From NCBI GenBank assembly GCA_030247885.1, contig JAPDRO010000008.1, positions 868,001-932,000 of the forward strand: 64,000 nucleotides of DNA. The letters run 5' to 3'. A model generated the notes under the pieces. The model worked only from the letters and a program-made list of their open reading frames with translations. It had not been told where the DNA came from and did no database searches. How positions within the stretch are numbered: position 1 is the stretch's first letter; the number at the start of each line of letters is the position of its first letter. Origin of the DNA: Taxawa tesnikishii (nom. ined.). Its lineage: Eukaryota; Ascomycota; Dothideomycetes; Dothideales. The position numbers were made by a program, and so were the translations under genes. Positions 56,932-64,000 of the stretch are shown piece after piece.

Positions 56932-59436
56932 TCAATGGAAAAGCTTCAAAAGCTTGGTCTTCCGTCTCTTCAGATCAGTCCCCGACGGCTTGTTCTCCAG
57001 AGTCCCGAAACCGATTCCCCTCTCCCAGAACGGACTTCTCGCCCTCTCCGCTGCACCGGTCGCGAGGGTCGAAGTCCTGACTCCGCTCCCTTTGCCCTTC
57101 TTCAGTTCAAAGTCTTCCGGCAGAAATGCCTCGGGTGCGTTATGGAAATCGATCAGTGGCTTCCGTCTTGCCGGTTTTGAGGACGCTGCTGCTGTTGCTG
57201 CGGGCGTGGATTTCTGCAGCCTCACTTCCGCTCCGCTACGGGACGACATTGAGTTTGACATCTTACCGGAGGCCTTGGTGGGCTGGACCTCTGTAGTTGA
57301 TGAGGGCAGTGAGCCTCCGGACGGATTGTCGTGTCTCGTGAGCCCGGCGATGCCGGTATAGCTAAGGCTGCGCTTGGAGATGGAAAAGTTGCTCGCCAGG
57401 CTCGCCATGCTTAACTTCCTGATGACAGAGTTTGCTGATGCACGGATTGTGTTCTCGGGCCTTCGCCGCAGACGCTCCATGCCAGGGTAAGGAATCGCGT
57501 CCTTGGTCCAAACGTCAGCCATGACGCTTTCGAGACGGATGCGTTCCGCACGACGAGGCGCGAGCGTGGGTACATGGCTGGGCGTCATGACGGACTGTGA
57601 GCGCGGGATGGGTAGTGAGGAGGTCGAGCTGTTATCCAAGGCGTCTTTGATCGCCTGCGTGTTCTTGATGATAACCTGATTCAAATCGGTCGTCGGGCCC
57701 AGTGTTGCGGAACGATGAACTGAGAGACGACGCACAAACCCACCGGCTTTCCCGAAGGCCTTACCAATGCTGCGCATATCTCTGATCAGACTGAATTGTA
57801 TCGGAGATTCCCAGTCAGACATCTGGTAGGTGATGTTGGCGGCCTGTTGCGTCTCGATTGAGATGTGTTGCGAAAGCTTGGTGCGCCAGATGCTGTCTTC
57901 GACTGCCGAACATGCTGTCAACAGCATTTCGTACATCTTTCCGCCATTTTCAAAGACCAATTTCCAAGAGTGCGGTGCGGTGTGGCACTGTAAACCTTTG
58001 CCATTGTCGGCTTCCTCTATTGTGGCTGTTGACAGCAGGATGACCAGAAGGACGCGGTACTTTGTCAAGTTCTCGAAATTCGACAACAGCAAGCAGGATT
58101 GATACAAGGTAAGGATTAAGTATTGGCCTTTCATCCCGCTTTTTGACCTATAGGCAACGTGTAGGACGCCGCACAAGGACAGTCTGCCCATCGCGTCGAA
58201 CGTGGAGGGCCGAAAAATCTGTCCCTGTCAGCAAACGATCTGTGGTCTGCCAGCATCTCTCATACTTGTTCTGGGAAAACTAGACGACTCTGTAGCGTTC
58301 CGCAAATCTCAAGCAGCCTCAGTCGCTCCGGGTTGTCTTTCGACTCGTTGACGCTTCTGCATGCATCCGCCAATAATGCGATCAACGCTTCGAGCGACGC
58401 ATGCGATTCCGGATCGTCGCATGAGGGAGTGAGTTTGCAGAGATCCTTGAAGAGGAGTTCGTATCTGGTGATACGCTGAATCGGCTTGATCAGCAGGTCT
58501 TTGACCGTCAACGCTTTCTTCAAGTTCCCGTCACGGCTGTTGGCGGGATGCAGTGAAGCTGACAGTGTCTCCATGGCCTTGTCGTAGTCCGGCCAACCTG
58601 GTATGTCTCTCTGCATCTCGTCGATCTCTTGTTGCATTGTTTCGCACCGGGCGGCATACTCTTCGTAGAGACGAAACCGCTGGATTGTGGCCGTGAAGAT
58701 CCTCGCAACGTTCGCTGTTGTTTGTGGTGTACAGGCCAACACCATAGGTTCTTGCTCAGCGGAAGACCTCTCAATGTTCAGAGAGCGTCGATGATACCGA
58801 GCGGGAAGAGACATCCGAATTCGGAAAGGCGCGCTTTCGGTGCTATGCCATCGGATATGACCAGGACCTGTTGGTATGCGCGAGGCTTGAGCGACCGTCT
58901 GATCGTATTCCGAGAAAGGGATTGCGGCATGGAGTTTGCCAAGGAGGTCATCGTGCAATTGCAATATCTGCGCAACGTTGGACTGAGCTGAAGGTCTGCT
59001 GTATGCTGCCGTCGGCGCATGAGGCGAGAGCAGTGTAGAGTAAGCCTGACCAAGGTGTCAGTCATGTAACATGCAGAATTCGCTTTCCGAAACACACGTT
59101 GTTCAGCGCCCTCAGATCTGCGACGTAGTTCTCCTCTGTCCGGACCAACTCCTCTATCTTTTCTCGCCGCTTTCTCGATCGATGTCGTGCCGATTCGTCC
59201 GCAAGTGCCATTTGACCTGAGCTTGCTGTACCCAGCGAGGACGGCTGTGCTATGCTTGTCCCAGCCAACGACACACTGGCGGCCTTGACGTCCGTGATAA
59301 AACCAATGGAAGAGGCCACGGAATCAGATTTGCGGTGCTGTCGGCGATGCAACACCGGCGTGGAAGACGGTCCATCGGTGCCTCTACGACGCAAGGTGTC
59401 CATCCATTTCTTGAAAGGTGCCGACTCGACTCCCAT
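56932..59436 (-). CDS. Rho guanine nucleotide exchange factor (DH-PH)
   Basis: Exons 59098-59436, 58266-59045 and 56932-58218, with introns of 52 and 47 nt. About 801 residues. The Ser/Arg-rich N-terminus leads to the DH domain, starting at EKIEELVRTEENYVADLRAL (about 90). It has IPFSEYDQ, YEEYAARCETMQQ, and the CR3 helix LIKPIQRITRYELLFKDL (about 300). A PH-like domain follows (FRPSTFDAMGRLSLCG ... HSWKLVFENGGKMYEM). The C-terminal ~270 residues are Ser-rich and disordered. It activates a Rho/Cdc42-type GTPase in polarity or wall signalling; the partner is unknown. The acceptor of the second intron could alternatively lie 6 nt upstream (two extra residues). Only 28 nt separate the start from the next in-frame context checked. 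Confidence 0.88.
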
Positions 59437-60465
59437 TTTGGCGTATAAGTTGAATGTTCTGGTGCTTAGCCATGGTAAACATTATGATAGATCAAGGAAG
59501 ATGGTCGAGTAAAGCAGAAGAAGGCGCCATCTCATTGCCGTTGTCGATTCCCAAAAAGGTTGTTGACTCGTCATTGCCTGTAGGAGATTCTGATGAAGCA
59601 AAACAGATGTTAGGGAAAAGAAGAAGCCGTGACCAGGAAAAAGAGAAAGGCAAAGGTTGTGAGCCAGATGTTGTATCCTACCCTTCCTGGAAACTGCGTT
59701 GCCGGGACGCATGAAGCAGATCCAGGGGATTACCATTCCTGCGCGTACTTTGCGGGTTACTCTCGGGCAGTGCGCATGCTGACACAAAGGTGGCCTCAGC
59801 GACGCGGTTACGCAGCATATAAGGCGTTTCCCTCTGCGAAATCTGAACAGGTCCTGTTTCACCTGATCTTGGAGAACCCACGTCCCTCGTATGAGACTTT
59901 CACCCAAGCTCGAGGCATGTTGCATTTCGTTGAGTCGTCGGAATGCACATGAGCAAGGCGGTAGTGTGCAGTACAAGTTGAGATGGCGCTGGATAGACGC
60001 AGAGCTCGTCGTTGTCGCGATACAAGGTCTGCGTCCCGGGTGATAGTTCACTATGACGAAGACTTGTACTGTGATCCGCTTAAAGCACACCAGCCACATT
60101 TCGTGACTGATGAAGCAAGGCATACGGAGGTTGCCAGGCGGGCCATCACCTCATACATGGCAGTCAATCGCAGACATTGTCAACATTGATCGCGTTGCGC
60201 TCCGTGATATGCAAAATGCTTGGCATTGGCTGGCTGCAAGGGAAATCGACGTCATTGGATCAGAAGATTGACGTATCCCCGTCGCGTGCTGTCCAAGACA
60301 ACGAGCTTCGATTTAACTCAGCACAAGTTCTTCTTTCTTCTCACCACACAATACAGCACAACATCAACAATCAGACATTCTACATACTCATTAACCACCA
60401 CAAGGCACCCAACTGCACCTTGCCCTCTTTTCTACACAGCACAGCAACAGCATTCACTGCCCATC
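59437..60465. other. Intergenic between divergent genes (~1 kb)
   Basis: Promoters of the RhoGEF and the RTC3 homologue. The last ~100 nt (about 60340-60465) are CA-rich and look like the RTC3 5' UTR. No gene is supported. Confidence 0.5.
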
Positions 60466-60983
60466 ATGACTAAGAGCCAACAGACTAAGGTCCACTTCAA
60501 GGGCGCCGACGACGACTACATCATCATCGCCGAGTCTGCCCAGGCCGTCAAGGAATGGAGGGCCGACAAGTCTGTCCCCTCGCTCAGGTCGTCAACGGCT
60601 GGAAGATCTTCGTCACCCACAAGTGAGTCCTCATTGTTTACACCCTACCCCGCCATTACCCCGCCATGACTAGGAAGACCGTTTATACCATGCAGTAGCT
60701 GACCGAAGCTGTGTATTACAGGCACGGAGCCCAGGGCATCATGGATGGAGCTTCCAACGCTCAGCTTGACAGCGAATTCGGCACACACAGGGAGGAGGAC
60801 GTTGTCGCACAGATCCTGGAGAAGGGTGACATCGTTGAGAGTGATGTATGTTTCCGGCCCAGAACTTCAATTGTGGAAGTCAGCTAATCCAGGTCACAGG
60901 TCCACAGCAAGCAGGGTGACAGGAATATCAGCAAGGGACCAATGTCCGGCACCGGCGCCCAGTACAGCAACAACCACGGTTAG
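60466..60983 (+). CDS. RTC3: SBDS-domain protein, RTC3 homologue
   Basis: Exons 60466-60622, 60722-60845 and 60900-60983, with introns of 99 and 54 nt. About 121 residues. It begins MTKSQQTKVHFKGADDDYII, continues AQVVNGWKIFVTHKHGAQGI and DGASNAQLDSEFGTHREED, and ends in a Ser/Gly-rich tail. This is the single-domain homologue of the SBDS N-terminal fold (yeast RTC3/YHR087W), linked to RNA metabolism and stress, not the full ribosome maturation factor Sdo1. One base appears missing in C4 at 60576-60579, before LAQVVNGWK. The highly conserved core makes the identification firm. Confidence 0.9.
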
Positions 60984-61579
60984 AAAGGGGTTTGCGGCCT
61001 GACTTTGACCGGATACATCGCCAGGGCAAGGTAGGAGGATCATGCTCAAGGAAGACCTGTTGGTGAAGACTGAGACTATAGCGCCAGACAGAGCGGTGTC
61101 ATTGGGACAGGTGCTATGGCATGAGGCTTAAGTGATAGCCCAGCATAAGTATATTACGAATGGAATGAAAAACAAAGGCTTCAGTGCTTCTTAACAGATA
61201 TTAGCCAGTTCCTTTGTAAGCATGCCTGATTGACTTCTGAGTAGGGGCTTTGTGCCTGCTTGAGGTGAATTCAAACGAAACACTTCTTGGCGCTGGGTCT
61301 CACACGCAGCGTCCCGTCACCTCTAGATAAATCCCCCGCCAAACCCTCACCTTAACCTCTCCGTCGCACACAAACCCTTGAGAATTAACACAAGGACGCC
61401 AACAACCTGCTTGGTTCGCCGTGGGAGTGACGACCCAATTTCATCGTTCCTCCCATGATACATCGATCAGCCTGAAAAGTCGCGATCGTTCACTGTCACA
61501 GCATGGTCCTATGGCGCGGCGCACTCTTTGAGGCACCCTCCAAGGACACAAGAGAGGCTATCCTCAACGGCCGGGTCTT
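60984..61579. other. Intergenic region
   Basis: 3' flank of RTC3 and upstream region of the next gene. No gene is supported. Confidence 0.45.
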
Positions 61580-63836
61580 TTGACATTGCCCTGCGAGATG
61601 ATCGATCGCATCCTCCATCTCGCAGGGTTCGGGCAATGCCCTCACTATCACGTCTCTTCCACGAGCACCTACAGCGGCATTCATCCTGCAGAAATTCCCC
61701 CAAGAGGTGGAAAGTCGCCTTTCCTGGAAGCTCCAATCGAAGTCCGCCACCAAATTCTCACCTACCTCATTCACGACAAAGGCAACATTGTCCGCCCCTG
61801 CATGCAGAAGAGTACCACCTCGAATAAGAAGAATGCTGGAATCTCGTTCACCTGCAAATTACTCACTCTAAACAAGAAGATTGCAGCTGAGTTGCTGCTC
61901 ACTCTCTATGAGGAGAGAACTTTCGTCATCGATGTCTTCGAGGTAAGTCACTTCGCCTCACTTGAGTCGCTCAGGCGATCAGATGACCTGATGCAATGTA
62001 CAAGCTAAAGTACTCAGGGTCTTGAGAGGGGAGGGGTCGAGTTTCTCAACGCTGGTTGCCAGCCACTTCAATACAAGTTCGGCAGCCACGACACCCGCTT
62101 CAAGCGCTTCGAGAACAAAAACAACAAATGGGGCTTCTCGCGTCTAAAGCATCTCATCATCAACATTCACCCTACTTCCACTGACGAGATCTTCAATACC
62201 CACCATGTGTCCCTCGCGACGTACTTCATGGTCCTCGCTCTCTGCAAGCTCCTCGAGAGATCAAATAACAAGAAGGAGCAGATCTGCCACATCAAGGTCT
62301 GTTTCGTCAAGCCGAAAGAGTCTTCCACAGAGGACGCAGTGGGTCATCAAGTCACCATGAAGGCCGAGCGATACTGGTGGAACCCGGACACCGACGCCCC
62401 ACGTGAGACTAGCATTTATGGTGTGCCGAACGTCAAGCTGGTTCTCCTTCCTCTGTCCCATCTCAGCAACGTACAGAATGTCACTATCGAGCTACCGTCC
62501 TCCCTCAATGAATGCAAAGCCATCACGACCTGGAGAGATGAACTGGAGAAGCCTATGAAATGCAGATTGCCGACTCTCCACCTCGATGATGATTTCCAAT
62601 ACAAGATGGGTGCCGCCCGTGACGCTCTGGAGGCGTTTATTTTTGAGAAGAAGTACGGCGGTTGCCCGACAGAGCTGGAGCCGGGACATTGGATGAGCGA
62701 TGAAGACTACAATGAGGAAGACTTCGAGAATCCCGTGGACACTGAAGCAGAGGGAAGAGTACCAAGAGGGTTGCAAGCCCGGATATCAGTGTTTTTGAGA
62801 TGTCTTACATGAGCCCTGAGAATCGTCAAGCCGTCTTGCAAGCGACACAAGAGGACGGTCGGAAGCCACCATCGCCCAAAGTGGATGCCGGAGAGGAGAG
62901 ATCTTTAAACGAGTACCTTGATCCTAACCCCCAAGCGACCCCTGCAGTCGCCACGGGGATTGGAGGAGACGGAAGACTGATGGCCCGAACAGCAGCCCTG
63001 AGCCTTCCACAGGCTACACAGGCTACGCAGGCCAAAGGAAAGGGAAAGGAAAGGCTAAGTTGATTGGCTTGTTCCAAGATCTTCCTGCTTCTACGCCTAC
63101 CTGTTCTGGATCTTGGAACATACTGTTCAATGCAGACGGCGATGGACGCAGTACCTATACCGCTTCTCCCTCCAGTCCCAACTACACCGACAGCCAGGAG
63201 TCCAGCCAGGAGCGGGCTCGCGGATGGGACACCAATGCTTCCGGCTGGGATGCCTTGCATGGTACAGGAAGGACCTTGGGGACCATGTTCTCTTCGGTCA
63301 TTGATGAAGCCCGACCATCGTCCTTAGACAACCATAGGGGCAACACTCCTAAGATGTCCCGCTTTCTCTTGGACAACGAACCACCCACTAGCGGCCACCA
63401 TCAACCTGAGCGAGCTTATCCGGGCTCTCCGCTATCTGGTTCAGATATGGCCGCTGGGAGTGCTCAAAACCGCACCAATGAAGGGCATTCGAGCCACCTT
63501 CCCCGACTGTCCACCCATCGCACACGCCGTCAGCGCTACCTTCCTCCTAATCTATCCTTCCAGGATGACACCGCAAGCACCGGTAACTCCTCCAATATTT
63601 CCAGCGGCCTAAGCTTGCGGTACCCTCTTCTGAACAATACTTCTGCCACCGCTGGCTCGCACAACATGTCCACGGTTCAGCGCTTGCATCCCTATGCCAT
63701 CTCCACTCTAAATGTGTCACAAACACAGTCGTCGTATGTGCCGACCTCAGGCAACTACGTGGATCGCTTGCTGGATAGTTCCGACGATTCTGACGCTGTA
63801 CGTGACGATTCCGGGACGGAGGAATCGCTGCCATGA
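61580..63836 (+). CDS. Large hypothetical protein, F-box-like/2EXR-like N-terminal region and Ser-rich tail
   Basis: Exon 1 (61580-61942) includes SPFLEAPIEVRHQILTYLI, resembling the start of fungal F-box-like or 2EXR-type domains, then FTCKLLTLNKKIAAELL. A 75-nt intron (61943-62017, GTAAGT...CTCAG) is phase 0. Exon 2 continues GLERGGVEFLNAG, FSRLKHLIINIHPTST and LATYFMVLALCKLLE, typical of such proteins. Near T5 at 62792-62796 one missing base would join VFF to EMSYMSPENRQAVLQ. A second shift near 63045-63055 (Lys/Gly-coding repeats) would add the Ser/Thr/Asn-rich tail that stops at 63836. It may be one ~730-residue protein or two genes; the function is unknown. The start could be ATG 61580 or 61598. 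Confidence 0.6.
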
Positions 63837-64000
63837 GAATGATGATGATCAAGTCAGGATCGCCAGGACCGAGAGTGAACCAGAAGCATTTCCAGCCAGG
63901 AGTTCTTCTGATACTAGTCTCCTCCACGTTTTGCATGCCACTCTACGACATGTCTGAAGCACCATTCTTTCCTTTGAACATTCTACCATGATTTCTGCCG
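63837..64000. other. 3' flank at window edge
   Basis: No feature is seen. Confidence 0.4.

Overview
The window is about 64 kb of nuclear DNA from a filamentous ascomycete (Pezizomycotina, plausibly Dothideomycetes). The evidence is dense single genes on both strands, 47-105 nt spliceosomal introns with GTRAGT-like donors and YTNAY branch points, fungus-restricted families (AA1-like and PhiA-like secreted proteins, rhodopsin-like 7-TM protein, NCS1 permease), and clear orthologues of HisRS, Vps33, SF3B1 and Dom34. I saw no operons, CRISPR arrays, transposons or viral remnants.

Layout. 0-10 kb: 3' part of a Doa10/Ssm4 membrane ubiquitin ligase, an isochorismatase-fold amidohydrolase, an Frm2/Hbn1-type nitroreductase, a U6 snRNA gene, a small Ser/Thr-rich membrane protein and a conserved fungal protein. 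10-21 kb: an F-box protein, an orphan ORF, an AA1-like secreted protein, a repeat-rich intergenic stretch and a large uncharacterised Gln/Pro-rich protein. 22-30 kb: homocysteine S-methyltransferase, Vps33 and HisRS (divergent pair), and a secreted PAN/PhiA-like protein. 31-39 kb: GNAT, FAD monooxygenase, Dom34/Pelota, NCS1 permease and a small dimeric-barrel protein. 39-50 kb: SF3B1, a quinone-oxidoreductase-like MDR protein, an S10 carboxypeptidase and a rhodopsin-like protein. 50-64 kb: an eight-exon amino-acid permease, a SPRY/PPxY protein, a ketopantoate-reductase-like enzyme, a RhoGEF, an SBDS-domain RTC3 homologue and a large hypothetical gene at the right edge. The genes mostly work independently: protein quality control and translation (Doa10, F-box, Dom34, HisRS, RTC3), splicing (U6, SF3B1), trafficking (Vps33), transport and signalling.

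Two observations stand out. First, the U6 snRNA gene (minus strand, about 6220-6384) is interrupted by a 56-nt mRNA-type intron in the loop of its internal stem-loop. Second, at least a dozen conserved genes carry an apparent loss of exactly one base, nearly always within a mononucleotide run. Because essential single-copy genes are affected and the reading continues perfectly in the next frame, this looks like consensus-sequence error rather than pseudogenes. Gene models are given across these sites with the shift noted.
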